A stretch of 64,000 nucleotides of DNA from Acridotheres tristis (Eukaryota > Chordata > Aves > Passeriformes > Sturnidae): positions 124,001 to 188,000 of the forward strand of contig CM072885.1 of the NCBI GenBank assembly GCA_037013685.1. The letters run 5' to 3'. How positions within the stretch are numbered: the stretch's first letter is position 1; every line of letters begins with the position of its first letter. A program made the translations under genes and the position numbers. Shown here piece by piece: positions 13,101 through 22,384 of the stretch. Under the pieces are notes generated by a model, which worked only from the letters and a program-made list of their open reading frames with translations, was not told where the DNA came from and did no database searches.

Positions 13101-14520
13101 CCAGAATGGGGAAACTGAGGCAGGGGACGGCCGGGGGGGGAGGGGGGCCCGAGGCATCCCGGTCCCTCCCCCACGGCGCAGCGGACCCTCCCCCGCTCCC
13201 TGCCCCCGCCGCTTCCCCCCACGAGCGATCGCGTTTCAGGGAGGAAATGGGGAAGATGTGGGAGCGGGCGGGATAAACCCCGCAGTGGGGGCAACACCTG
13301 GGACGTTCCCAAAACCCGGGGTCACATCTGGAGGGTCCCGGGAAGGGGCAAAGACACGCCGGGGAGGGGGAGGTGACACCTCGGGAGGGGGTCTCGCACC
13401 CCCCGGGTCCGGGCGCGCACGAGGCGTGTGCGGGGGGGGCCGCAAGCCCTCCCCCGAGCCGGGGGGGTCACCCTGCAGCTGTCGGGTGGGGGTGGGCGCT
13501 GAGGCCCCGCGAGGGGTGGGGAAGAGTGCGAGGGCCGGCGCCCCCCCGCGCGTGAGCTCAGCGCCCCGGCCCCGAGCCAAGCGTGAGCTCAGCCCCCCAC
13601 GGCCCCGCACGGCCGGACCCCCCCGCTCCGCACGGCCCTGCGCGGGGTCCGGCACACGGACAGCTCAGCCCTCGCACACTCGTCCGCAGCCCCACCGCTG
13701 CCTCCAGCCTTGCACACTCGCCCCCATTCCCATTCATCCATCACCCTACTCTTGCACACCCACCTACGGGCCCATCCTCATTTGTCTCCTTGCACACCCA
13801 TCCTTCGCTCTCACTCCTCCATCCTCCCACCTTTGCACTCTCATCCTATCCACACTCATCCTCCCTTTACACACTCATCCACATCTTCACTTGTCCAGCC
13901 CTGCCCTCATGCACACCCTCAATTTCCTATCCCTCCATCACGCCCACCCTTGCACACTCATTCCCATTTGTCCATTGGCCTCGCACGCTCATCGCCAGCC
14001 CCATTCTCGCTCCTCTGGACTCACAGCCACCCTATTCCCACCCCACCACCGCTGCCCCTGTCCTTGCACACTCACCATTCCCCTTTCTTTCCACCCTCAC
14101 CACACTCTGCCCTTTCCCCCCTCACCCCCCTGCACACCCACCCCTGGACACTGCTCCCCCCTCACACCCCCTTGCGCACCCACCGATGGACACAAGCTTG
14201 ATGTGCTCCCGCTCCAGGAACTCGAGGGCCACCGAGACGTTCTCCAGCTTCATCTGGCGGAAGTTGGGGCGCGGGTGGTGCTTGCGCCCCATCTTCTTCT
14301 GGCTGAGCACCTCGAGCAGCGCGATGAGGCGCAGCCCGTCGCTCAGGTCGCGCTGCAGGTCCACGATGCGCTTCTGCACACACTTGAGGTGCTCATTGCA
14401 CCAGCGCGTGAACGTGTTCTGCTGGATCTTCTTCCAGGGCGCGTCCTCCGCAAGGTCCTTCTCGGTGGCCGGGAGCTCCTCGGGGTCCTCGCCCGGCGCT
14501 GGCTCGTAAGTAGAGTTCAT
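281..14520 (-). CDS. FLNC: Filamin C, 5' part of gene (24 coding exons, partial)
   Basis: Filamins are homodimeric actin cross-linkers; filamin C acts at Z-discs, costamere and sarcolemma of striated muscle. Twenty-four exons can be joined on the minus strand with correct GT-AG sites and phases, giving about 1,424 residues that follow vertebrate filamin C from the start to repeat 12 (full-length human protein about 2,725). Exon coordinates are in the three entries below. The start at 14520 gives [20 protein letters not shown], has A at -3, and lies about where human FLNC starts; the frame stays open upstream, but that stretch is repetitive leader. Assignment to FLNC rather than FLNA/FLNB rests on repeat 1-3 wording such as [20 protein letters not shown] and on OPN1SW and CALU as neighbours. 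Introns are mostly 80-600 bp. The 3' half of the gene is outside the window. Confidence 0.96.
881..945 (-). repeat. Echo of FLNC exon 23 donor edge
   Basis: Positions 881-930 align with 1051-1100, the 3' edge and donor of exon 1066-1228, at an offset of exactly 170 bp. Roughly three quarters of the bases match. The copy keeps a donor (ACCAG then GTGAGC) and the SVETR wording before it. It lies in the intron downstream of the real donor. Confidence 0.7.
3271..3320 (-). repeat. Echo of FLNC exon 21 acceptor edge
   Basis: Positions 3271-3320 align with 3121-3170, the 5' edge of exon 2548-3145 and its acceptor, at an offset of 150 bp with about 41 of 50 bases identical. The copied acceptor AG and the VVA reading after it are intact; the copied frame soon reaches a stop. 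Confidence 0.75.
5195..5226 (-). repeat. Echo of FLNC exon 18 acceptor edge
   Basis: Thirty-two bases at 5195-5226 are identical to 5119-5150, the first bases of exon 4977-5146 plus its acceptor AG. The offset is 76 bp, so use of the copy with read-through would shift frame. Confidence 0.85.
7229..10886 (-). CDS. FLNC: FLNC exons 5-12: Ig-like repeats 1-5
   Basis: Coding exons 10768-10886, 10573-10650, 9895-10057, 9449-9649, 8921-9058, 8474-8600, 8000-8136 and 7229-7422. They encode about the first five filamin immunoglobulin-like beta-sandwich repeats. Each shows the usual signatures: a GPGLEP/GxGLQP turn, a DNGDGT-like loop ([17 protein letters not shown] in repeat 5) and the closing SPFxVxV strand. 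These rod-1 repeats set spacing and weak actin contacts. All junctions were checked base by base and keep frame. Exon 8000-8136 is flanked by duplicated splice-site copies on both sides (see findings), so alternative boundary use is possible, including an in-frame 16-codon extension at its donor. Confidence 0.94.
7945..7971 (-). repeat. Echo of FLNC exon 11 donor edge
   Basis: The 20 bases 7945-7964 are identical to 7993-8012, the donor edge of exon 8000-8136. The offset is 48 bp, a multiple of three, and the stretch between the two donors is open, so use of the distal donor would add 16 codons in frame. Confidence 0.8.
8243..8385 (-). repeat. Two echoes of FLNC exon 11 acceptor edge
   Basis: The acceptor edge of exon 8000-8136 (around 8115-8160) recurs at about 8243-8280 and 8340-8385, at offsets near 125 and 226 bp. 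Both copies keep a pyrimidine tract, CAG and an SEVHV or SEMWV reading in place of FEVQV. Confidence 0.7.
11448..14520 (-). CDS. FLNC: FLNC exons 1-4: actin-binding domain (CH1-CH2)
   Basis: Coding exons 14184-14520, 12369-12617, 11996-12093 and 11448-11598. They encode the short N-terminal tail and two calponin-homology domains, CH1 at about residues 30-140 and CH2 at about 155-255. Recognisable filamin stretches are [56 protein letters not shown] and [19 protein letters not shown]. Phases fit: exon 1 ends ATC-G and exon 2 opens AC-AGC to give the split Asp. The tail of exon 4 (hinge before Ig 1) is rich in Arg, Pro and Gly and differs from the human Ser/Lys-rich version. Intron 1 (12618-14183) is filled with a CACACTCATCC-type minisatellite. 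Confidence 0.95.
12284..12307 (-). repeat. Echo of FLNC exon 2 donor edge
   Basis: Positions 12284-12307 repeat 12364-12387, the donor edge of exon 12369-12617, at an offset of 80 bp. The copy reads ACTGCGCCCCAG then GTGAGG, a better donor match than the true site (CCCCGG then GTGAGG). Confidence 0.75.
13670..14175. repeat. Degenerate minisatellite in FLNC intron 1
   Basis: A C- and T-rich stretch made of imperfect copies of a unit around TTGCACACTCATCC. Unit length varies, and no copies are perfect over long runs. Confidence 0.7.
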
Positions 14521-14524
14521 CCTG

Positions 14525-15290
14525 GAAGGGCTGGGGGGGGTCCTCGATGGGCAGGGGGGGTGCTCGGTGGTGTGCAGGGTCCTCAGTGGGGTGGGGGCGG
14601 GGAGTCCTGGGTCACTTCTGGTGCTGGGTGGGGGTCCTGGGTCAGTCCCAGTGTCCTGAAGGGATCCTGGTACCGTGGGTGTGAGTCCCAAATCAGTGCC
14701 GGTGTCCTGTGGGGGTCCTGGGTCAACGTGGGTGCCCGGGGTGGGGGTTCTGGAGCTGGGGGACGGTGTCCTGGGTTGGGGACGGTGTCCTGGGTCAGGG
14801 TTGGTGTCCCGGGTGGGGGCCCTGGGTGGGTGCTGGTGCCCGCTATGGGGTCCCGGTGCCCGGGGATGGCGTCCTGGCTCAGTCCCGGTTCCTGGGCGGG
14901 GGTCCGGGTGGTTGTCTGTGTCCCGGATGGGGTCCCAGTTCCCGGCGATGGGGGACGGTGTCCTCGGTCAGTCCGGGCGCTCAGGGAGGGTCCCGGTTCC
15001 CGGGGTCAGTACGGGTGCCCGAGGACGGGGTCCCCTCTCAGTCCCGGTGTCCCGAGAGGGGTTCGCTGCTCGGTACCGGTGTCCTGGGTAGGGGTCCCTA
15101 TTCCCGGAGTCGGGGGCTGGGTCTGTCCCGGTGCAAGTTCCCGGTGGTGGGGTTGGCTCCCGGTGGGTACCCGGAGCGGAGCGGCGGGTCCCGGAGGGCT
15201 GGGGGGTCCTGTGGGTTCCCGGTTCGGTTTCCGATCAGTTCCCAGAGCGGCGGTCGCGGCGGGGTCCTGAGTGTTCGCGGGGCGTCCCAG
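14525..15290. repeat. G-rich minisatellite upstream of FLNC start
   Basis: Imperfect repeats around GGTGTCCTGGGTCAG cover the leader between the FLNC start codon and the CpG-rich promoter. On the minus strand this would be 5' UTR or a first intron: a CCTTCCAG motif directly precedes the ATG and could be an acceptor. Confidence 0.7.
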
Positions 15291-15480
15291 GAGCGCTCCT
15301 GGGCCGGGGGCGGCGGCGACAAGTGGCGGGGCCGGGGGCGGCGGCGGCTTTAAGCGCTGCTCCGGCCCGGCCCGCCCCGTCCCGGGGAGGGACCGGCCAG
15401 GAGGGACGGAAAGACCGCCCGAGCGGCCGGGGGGTGGGCGGCCCGGCCCTCGCTATTTACAGCTCCGGCCTCACGCTCGG
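15285..15480 (-). promoter_or_regulatory. Probable FLNC promoter (CpG-rich)
   Basis: A dense CpG and GGCGG block lies about 0.8-0.95 kb upstream of the FLNC start codon. It contains a TTAAAG element (minus strand, near 15343) and CTATTTACAG near 15453, one base off the MEF2 consensus. The transcription start cannot be fixed from sequence alone. Confidence 0.45.
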
Positions 15481-16330
15481 ACCCCCAGACACTGGCACCC
15501 CCAAAAGCCCCGAACTTCGGAACTCCCCAAACCTCGGACCCCTGGACCCTGGTACCCCTCAAATCTCGCACTCCGGCACCCCCAGAACCGCGGAATGCGG
15601 CACCTCCCGAAACCCCGGATCCCACCACACCCCAGATCCCTCGACTTCAGCACTGCCGGACCAAGGCTCCCCCAAACCCCGGCAGATCCAAAAACGCACA
15701 GACATTAGCACCCCTAAATTTCGATATCCCTAAAACGTCAGTAACTTCAAACACTGGCACACCCAAACACCGACTCTTACAAATACAAACAGCCCAAAAC
15801 GCCAGGACCCACAAACTCCCAAAAGCTGGCACCCCAACACCCCAAAACTCCCCAAATTCCCTAAAGTCCAGTGCCACAAACTCCCAAACTCTGACACCTC
15901 AGAACCCCCTGCCCCCGGACATTGGCACACCCAACATTTGCACACCTAAACTTTGGCACCCTCAAACCTCAGCACCACCAAACCTTGGCTCCCACGTACC
16001 CCAGCCTCCCTACACTGAAACACTGTACCCCAAATCCTGGCACTCAGGACACCCCCAAAACTCTGGCACCCCAAAATCTAGGCACCCCTAAACTCCAGAA
16101 TCCACCCCCAATAATCCCAAATACCTGCAACCTCGACACCCCAAAACCTCAGCACCCTATAGCCCAGACACGCCAACACCGTGTTATCCTGATACACCTG
16201 TACCGTGATGCCCCAACACCGCAGGCGCCCCAATACCACAGCCCCCCAGCAGAACAACGCACCCCAAAACCTCCCACAAAGACGCCTCCCCAAACTTACT
16301 CGGAACCCCCTCACTCATCCCTTCCCACTT
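15478..16330. repeat. C/A-rich degenerate minisatellite
   Basis: Some 850 bp of imperfect units resembling CACCCCAAAACCTCGG, length about 20-30 bp. No gene is supported here; the frames that stay open do so because the repeat is C-rich. Confidence 0.7.
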
Positions 16331-16535
16331 GGGAAGCCCCAAAAAACTCACATAAAAACCCTCCCCCAGCTCCGGGGAAACCCACTGGAACCACCCCCAG
16401 AACCACGCCGCCGTGGAACCCCCACTCAGCCCCTCCAGTTGTGCCCCACTCCCCCCCGGTGACTCCAGCCCTGGGTCCCTCGGCCGTGCCTCAGTTTCCC
16501 CATCTCAGTGGCACGTGCCTGGGGAGGGGGTTCTG

Positions 16536-16869
16536 TCATATTTGGGGGTGATCCCTGAACGCCGCTGCCCCCCGAATCTCTCTTGTGTCGTGTATCCCCC
16601 CCCCAACTCCAGGCACCCGAGGCCTCCTCGACAGCCTTGGGAGGAGCGCGGGGGGGACAATTGGGTGACCCAGGTCTGGGTCCATTTTGGGGGGGTGATT
16701 TGGGGAGTATCATGTTCCCCTTGTTCCCGTGCCTGCCCTGGAAGCTTCCAGCGGGGGGGAGGGGGTTGGTCTGGGTGCACCCCGAGGTGACAATGGGTGA
16801 CCGGGGGTGACGTGGGGGGTGACGTGGGGGGGGTGACGCGGTGGCGCCTGCGCCAACACCTAAAAATAA
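16536..16869. promoter_or_regulatory. Candidate muscle enhancer motifs upstream of FLNC
   Basis: CTAAAAATAA at 16860-16869 matches the MEF2 consensus exactly. TCATATTTGG at 16536-16545 is one base from a CArG box, and CACGTG lies at 16512-16517. Clustering of MEF2, SRF-like and E-box motifs upstream of a striated-muscle gene is suggestive only. Confidence 0.3.
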
Positions 16870-17171
16870 CCTGCCGAGTCAGAGCCACGCACCGGCACCC
16901 AAAATACCCGGGGGGGCACGCGGTGGGGGGGGCACTCCCAACACACCATCACCCAAAATACCCCAGGACAAGGGGGCTGGGGGGACACGCAACGGGCTTG
17001 GGGGCAAAACGCAGCAGGGTCCCCCAGCAGGACCCCAAACCCATGGGAGGTGTGGGAGCGGGAGCGAGTGGATTGTTTGGGCGGGTCACGGTGGTCTGGG
17101 AGGTGGGGGTCGGGATGTTTGGGGAGGTCGGGGGTGTCTGAGAAGTCAGGGCACTCCGGGGGGGTCAGTGC

Positions 17172-17330
17172 AGTCTAAGATGGGGGTTCAGGATGCTGCT
17201 GGGGCAGGTCAGGGGGAGCCAGGGGAGTCCCTGTGCCCCCCGAGTCTGGGCTCTGCGGCCGCCGGGGCAGAGGAAGATGATGGTGGAGGCCACGATGGAG
17301 GCACAAAGGACCTGACCCCGGCAGTGTCTC
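17172..17330 (-). other. Possible terminal transmembrane exon, maybe a CCDC136 remnant
   Basis: After a CCTCCCCAG acceptor (exon would start at 17330), one minus-strand frame reads about 53 residues with a hydrophobic core VLCASIVASTIIFL, a basic tail and a stop. Mammals have CCDC136, a coiled-coil protein with a C-terminal membrane anchor, between FLNC and OPN1SW in this orientation. No coiled-coil exons are visible in the 2 kb that remain, so this may be a relic or chance. Confidence 0.2.
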
Positions 17331-17779
17331 CTGGGGAGGGAACACAGGGCAGAGCCGCTGCCCCTGTGCTGACACCCTGAGTCCAGTGTCCCCCCACCCT
17401 GTCCCTGTCCCTGGGGTTGGAAGCACTCAGGGTCCTCAGGGTGGGGTGACACAGGGAGGGGATCATCAGCGTGGGGGCACAGAAAGAGGAACAGGGGGAC
17501 ACTGGGGACGTGGCCATGGGGACAAGGGGGGTAGGGCTGGGGGACATAAGGGGGAACGAGGGGTAAGTAGACAGTGGGACAGAGAACATAGCCATGGGGA
17601 CAGCAGGGGCATGTGTGGGGTCACATCCAGGGGGGCACAGAGCAACAACTTGGAGGCTCTGGGAGTCCCGTGGGGGCCATGGGGCTGTAGACAGAGCTCT
17701 GGGGGGCCTGGAGGGGCCATGGGTCCGTGTGGAGCTGGTGCTACCAGTGCCAGTGGCTGCTGGGGGCTTGGTGGTGCCT

Positions 17780-17885
17780 GCACTGGTGGGTGCCCTGAGC
17801 CCTGAGTGCCACCTCCAGCCTTTCCTGGGACACCTGCAGGGGTGGGCACTCCAAACCTCCCTGGGCAGCCCTGCCAAGGCCTGAC
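17780..17885 (-). mobile_element. CR1 LINE fragment
   Basis: Short antisense match to the avian CR1 3' region, recognisable from the CCTGCAGGGGTGGGCACTCC wording and the neighbouring text about CCCTGGGCAGCC. Confidence 0.55.
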
Positions 17886-18105
17886 TGGTCCCCGTTGTGC
17901 CCTAGCTCTGCCGTGGCCCCTGTACCCTCCGTGCTGTGTCTCCCTCTCCGCAGCCCCGGCTCAGTGCCCACAGTGACCACAAAGGGGACATGGAGAGCAC
18001 ACGGGGAGGGACATGGGGGACTCTTTGTGGGTTGTCTGTCCCCTGCATCACCACCCTGTGGCACCCATTTGGGGGATGCCCGTTTGGGGGGTGCCATGGG
18101 GATGG

Positions 18106-18357
18106 ATGCCCAGTACAGCACCAGCACAGCTGACCTGATCCAGTAAAGCCCAGTACAGTCCACTATGGCCCTGTTCAGCCCAGTGCATCCTGGTACAGTA
18201 TGACCAGACCCAGTACAACCCAACCGGACATGGTACAATCCCATGACACGATCCATTGCAGTACAGCCCAGTGTAGTCCAGTACAGGCCAGTACAAACGA
18301 GGATGAGCCAGTATGATCTAGTACAGCCCAGTACATCCCAGTATTGCCCAGTAAAAC
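18106..18357. repeat. Ten-base minisatellite (CAGTACAGCC type)
   Basis: About 25 imperfect copies of a 10-11 bp unit, CAGTACAGCC and variants with ATG, ACC or TGT changes. A 10-base period equals about one helical turn. No coding content. Confidence 0.8.
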
Positions 18358-18603
18358 ATGGGCTGGGGGTTCAGCCCACCCAATCCTCCTGTTCCTCCCC
18401 TGGCCCGTCCCTGGGACCCCTGGCCCCATCTCTGCCTCAGAGCTCGGCAGAACCCCGGGGGTGCCCCAGGGCACCCCCAGGGTGGGCACCCTACACACAC
18501 TCCCCAGGGTGAGCACAGTTTCCCCTGGGGGGTGTCGTCCCCCCCCCCCGAGCTCCCCCTTCCCTGGGAGTCCCGGGGTGCCCCAGAGCGATCCCTGCAC
18601 CGG

Positions 18604-18672
18604 CCTTTATAGGCACCCCCAGCCCGGGGGGGCCCCAGCGCCGGTAATCCCCCCCCCTAAGCAGCTTCTGCT
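18604..18672 (+). promoter_or_regulatory. Upstream copy of an OPN1SW promoter element
   Basis: TTTATA at 18606-18611, then TAATCC (Crx/Otx core) at 18645-18650, running into a C tract and CTAAGCAGCTT. The same C-tract plus CTAAGCAGCTT lies at about 19423-19440 in the OPN1SW promoter. Confidence 0.35.
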
Positions 18673-19079
18673 CATCCTTCCTGTTCCCCGGGGGTGCCCC
18701 AGGCTGGGGGAGGGGGGCGAAGAGGGGGGAGGGAGAGCAGGAAATGCTGGGAGTCTTCTGGGACTTGAGTCCCAGGAGCGCACCCCCAAAGTGACCCCCC
18801 CCATCAATGAACCCCCGGCACTGCACCCCCAAAATGAACACCCCCTCATACACCCCACCTCAAGCAGTGTCCCCCCATTTTTCCCCTCCATCCCTTGATA
18901 CCCCCAGATTCCCCCACCTCACTGGGGATCTCCCCAGCACAGGGATGCCCCAAGCCAGAACTGGGGACAATCTCTTGAGGGGAGAGACACCTGGGGGGGC
19001 ACCCTGGGATACTGGGGTGGGGGGCAGCAGGTGACCCCTCATGAGGGAAACTCCCAAGTTCTTCCCAAGGCATCCATGG

Positions 19080-19285
19080 CTGGGTCATCCTAGGGAGTGG
19101 GATCAAGGCTGGAGACACCTGGGGACACCTGGGGCACACTGAGGACCCTGTGGGAACAGGACTAAGGTTGACGACCTCTGGCCATCATGGTGGGACCAAG
19201 ACTGGGCTTTGGAACACGTGGGGACACCTGAACACCCCAGGAGGAGTAGGATCAAGCTTGGAGACCCCTGGGGACCCTCCCCATA
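19080..19285. repeat. Degenerate ~50-bp repeat upstream of OPN1SW
   Basis: Three to four imperfect units with the wording GGATCAAGGCTGGAGACACC followed by TGGGGACACC. No gene seen between 17.9 and 19.3 kb apart from the elements listed. Confidence 0.5.
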
Positions 19286-19360
19286 CCCAGTGTTGGGGGG
19301 AGCCCCCCCCCCCAAATCCCCCAGAGCACCGGCAATCGGCTCGACCCGGCTCAGGGTGCC

Positions 19361-19470
19361 GATTAGGCGCTGAGCCCGGCTTAGCCCACCCTAATCCCCA
19401 AGTTTGGCCGGGCTGAGCCCTGATCCCCCCTAAGCAGCTTTGGGGGCGCAGGGTATATCAGGGGGGCGGG
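19361..19470 (+). promoter_or_regulatory. OPN1SW core promoter
   Basis: TATATC at 19454-19459 sits 39-44 bp before the start codon, so the 5' UTR is very short. Crx/Otx-type sites occur as CTAATCCC at 19391-19398 and GATTAG at 19361-19366. This arrangement, TATA plus TAATC motifs within 150 bp, is typical of cone opsin promoters. Confidence 0.65.
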
Positions 19471-19497
19471 TGCCCCCCCACCACCGCCGCCGCCGCC

Positions 19498-22189
19498 ATG
19501 GACGAGGACGAGTTCTACCTGTTCAGGAACCAGTCGTCAGTGGGGCCCTGGGATGGGCCCCAGTACCACATCGCGCCCATGTGGGCCTTCTACCTGCAGA
19601 CCATCTTCATGGGCTTGGTGTTTGTGGCGGGCACCCCCCTGAACGCCATCGTCCTCATCGTCACCATCAAGTACAAGAAGTTGCGGCAGCCGCTCAATTA
19701 CATCCTGGTGAACATCTCCGTCAGCGGCCTCATGTGCTGCATCTTCTGCATCTTCACCGTCTTCGTCTCCAGCTCCCAGGGATACTTCGTCTTCGGGAAG
19801 CACGTGTGTGCCTTTGAGGGCTTTTCAGGGGCCACCGTAGGTACGAGGGGACCGTAGGGGCTGCTGGGGCCAGGGACAGTGGAGGGACCACTGGGGGCTA
19901 CTGGGGCCAGAGGTGGCCACAGGGATCTCCTGGGGCTGTGGGAGTTGGAGTGACCACCATGGTCTGGTAGAGTTCGAGGTACTGACCACCACATTCTAGT
20001 AAAGATTTAGGAGTTGGGGTGATCACCACGGGTTGCTAGGGTGCAGGCATTGGGGTGACCTTCTGGACCTTTAGGCCTTGACCACTGTCATCTGCTGGGA
20101 CTACAGCAGTTGGGGTGACCACGGGGGTCTGGTGGAGCTGGAAGTGGGGGTGACCATCATGTTCTTCTGGGGCTGGGGGAGTTGGGGCAATCATTGTGGT
20201 CTGGTGGGGCTGAAGGTGGCAGAACAAGTAAGGGCCACGGGTAAGCTTGAGCCCTGTGATCTGGGGGTGACCACCAAGGCCTGAAGGTAGGGGTTATTAC
20301 TGCATTTTACTGGGTCGTAGGACTTGGGGTGGCCCAGTGGCCTGGGGGGCTCTGGGAATTGGGGTGACCTGTAGCCCTGGTGGCCACGGGCCGTTGTGTG
20401 AGGCCACTGGCCTTGTTCCCCCAGGACTAGTGACAGGCTGGTCCTTGGCCTTCCTGGCCTTCGAGCGCTACATCGTCATCTGCAAACCCTTCGGCAACTT
20501 CCGCTTCAACTCCCGCCACGCACTGCTGGTGGTGGCGGCCACCTGGATCATCGGCGTGGGCGTCGCCATCCCCCCCTTCTTCGGCTGGAGCAGGTGGGAC
20601 ACGGCAGGCACGGGGGGCAGGGGGCGGGCAGGGTGCAAAACAGCTCCAGGAGTGGCAAGTGGGGGTGGTGGGGGTGCCAGGTGAGTGCTTGAGGCACCAG
20701 AGGTGCCATGGGGTGCTGTGGGGGCCCCCAGAGCAGGGGCTGAGCGCAGGTGCTGCAGGTACGTCCCCGAGGGGCTGCAGTGCTCCTGCGGCCCTGACTG
20801 GTACACGGTGGGCACCAAGTACAAGAGCGAGTACTACACCTGGTTCCTCTTCATCTTCTGCTTCATCGTCCCCCTCTCCCTCATCATCTTCTCTTACTCC
20901 CAGCTGCTCAGCGCCCTGCGGGCCGTGAGTCCTGGGGGCACGGGGGGCACAGGGGACATGGGGGGCATTTGGGTCAGGCACACCTGTGGCTGAGAGTGAG
21001 GGATGGAGAATGGAGAGGGACTGGGGGGCAAAAGGGAGGGAGGGAGGGAGGAAGGAAGGAGGGAGAGAGAATTGACTAAGCAGGGAGGGAGGGAGGGCAG
21101 GATGGGAGCAGGAGGCAGGAGAAGTGACTGGAGGGAGGAAGGGATGAAGGGATGCAGGAAGGGAGGGGAGGTTGCCTGGACAGAAGGTTGGGCAGGGGGA
21201 CAGAGAGGCACATGGGCAGCGGGCTGGGCAGGGGGGTCGGGGGTTGCACAGGGGACTGGGCAGGGTCAGGAGCCCGGGCAGGGGGCCAGCAGTCCGGGCA
21301 GGCCCAAGGTGTCCCCGTGGCTGGCGCAGGTGGCGGCACAGCAGCAGGAGTCGGCCACGACGCAGAAGGCCGAGCGGGAGGTGTCACGCATGGTCGTGGT
21401 CATGGTGGGGTCCTTCTGCCTGTGCTACGTCCCCTACGCGGCGCTGGCCATGTACATGGTGAACAACCGCGAGCACGGCATCGACCTGCGCCTCGTCACC
21501 GTCCCTGCCTTCTTCTCCAAGAGCTCCTGCGTCTACAACCCCATCATCTACTGCTTCATGAACAAACAGGTGACACCAGGGACAGCAGGGACACGGAACG
21601 GGGGGGACAGCCCAGACACACGGGAGAGGGGATACCGAGGGACACCTGGTGATGGGTGTCCATCTAGGGGTGCGCAAGGATATCCAAGGAAACCCAAGGG
21701 ACACTCGGGGAGACCCAAGCAAGGGGAACACACAGGGATATGCAGGACACTTGGATGAGGAAAATACATGGCAAGGGGGACACAGAGAAGATGGGGACAC
21801 CCCAGGACATTGGGGCAACGGGGACACGCAGGGGTGCCCAAGGACATCGGGGGACCAGGGACCCCCGGGGATGGTGCATGCGGGGTGTAAGGGACATCCA
21901 GGGACACTTGCACGGCTGAGGGTACCTCGACCCTAGGGACAGGAGAGGGGTCAGTGTGGCATCTGAGGGCGTGAGGATAGTGCCAGGGCTGGACACAGGA
22001 GCAGTGGGACCCCCAGGCTGAGCTGTTCCCTGTGCTGTGACCCCTGTGCCACCTGTGTCCCCGCAGTTCCGCGCCTGCATCATGGAGACGGTGTGTGGCC
22101 GGCCCATGTCAGACGACTCCGACGTGTCCAGCTCGGCCCAGCGCACCGAGGTCTCCTCCGTGTCCTCCAGCCAGGTCGGCCCCAGCTGA
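19498..22189 (+). CDS. OPN1SW: Short-wave-sensitive opsin 1 (SWS1), predicted ultraviolet type
   Basis: A G-protein-coupled visual pigment of UV/violet single cones; it binds 11-cis retinal and activates cone transducin. Five exons: 19498-19840, 20425-20593, 20759-20924, 21330-21569, 22067-22189, total 346 residues (bird SWS1 about 347). Seven membrane segments are present. Visible residues include the counterion Glu107 (bovine 113), disulphide Cys104 (110), an ERY motif, NPIIY, and the chromophore lysine K290 (296) in [14 protein letters not shown]. Tuning sites read Cys80, Cys84 and Thr87, equal to bovine 86, 90 and 93; Cys90 is the known avian switch from violet to ultraviolet. Position 84 is Leu where many birds have Phe. 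The C-terminus [12 protein letters not shown] carries the kinase-target serines. Exon-intron positions match other SWS1 genes. Confidence 0.98.
20985..21300. repeat. Purine-rich tract in OPN1SW intron 3
   Basis: GGGAGGGAGGGAGGAAGGAA-type polypurine run that grades into GGCAGGGGGxCxGG units. Polypurine mirror sequence could form triplex or G-quadruplex structure. Confidence 0.7.
21590..21910. repeat. GGGACA-rich repeats in OPN1SW intron 4
   Basis: Degenerate short units built on GGGACACxxGGG and AAGGGACAC. No exon is supported in the 497-bp intron. Confidence 0.55.
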
Positions 22190-22304
22190 GGGGCTCTGGC
22201 ACCGCCCCAGCCCCTGGGACCCCCGGCTGACCCCGGCCATCCCACCGTGGGGCCGGCACTGCCCCGGGGGCCCCGGCCAGCCTAGGATGTAGCGCGGGTG
22301 GGAC

Positions 22305-22310
22305 AATAAA
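22305..22310 (+). terminator. OPN1SW polyadenylation signal
   Basis: AATAAA 116 bp after the stop codon; the 3' UTR is therefore about 130 bp. Confidence 0.8.
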
Positions 22311-22384
22311 CCATGGCCGCAGTCTGAGCGCAACGGGGACCCACTGAGCACCGAGGACCCACGGCACGGGCACCCCAGGGGCAG

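Noticed and set aside
14521..14691. Longer FLNC N-terminus from an upstream in-frame ATG
   Set aside because: The added residues translate the G-rich minisatellite and have no counterpart in filamins; the 14520 ATG gives the conserved start.
13009..15270. 753-residue plus-strand open frame antisense to FLNC
   Set aside because: It runs through minisatellites and the antisense of FLNC exon 1; composition is repeat-like (Pro, His, Gly, Trp), with no family resemblance.
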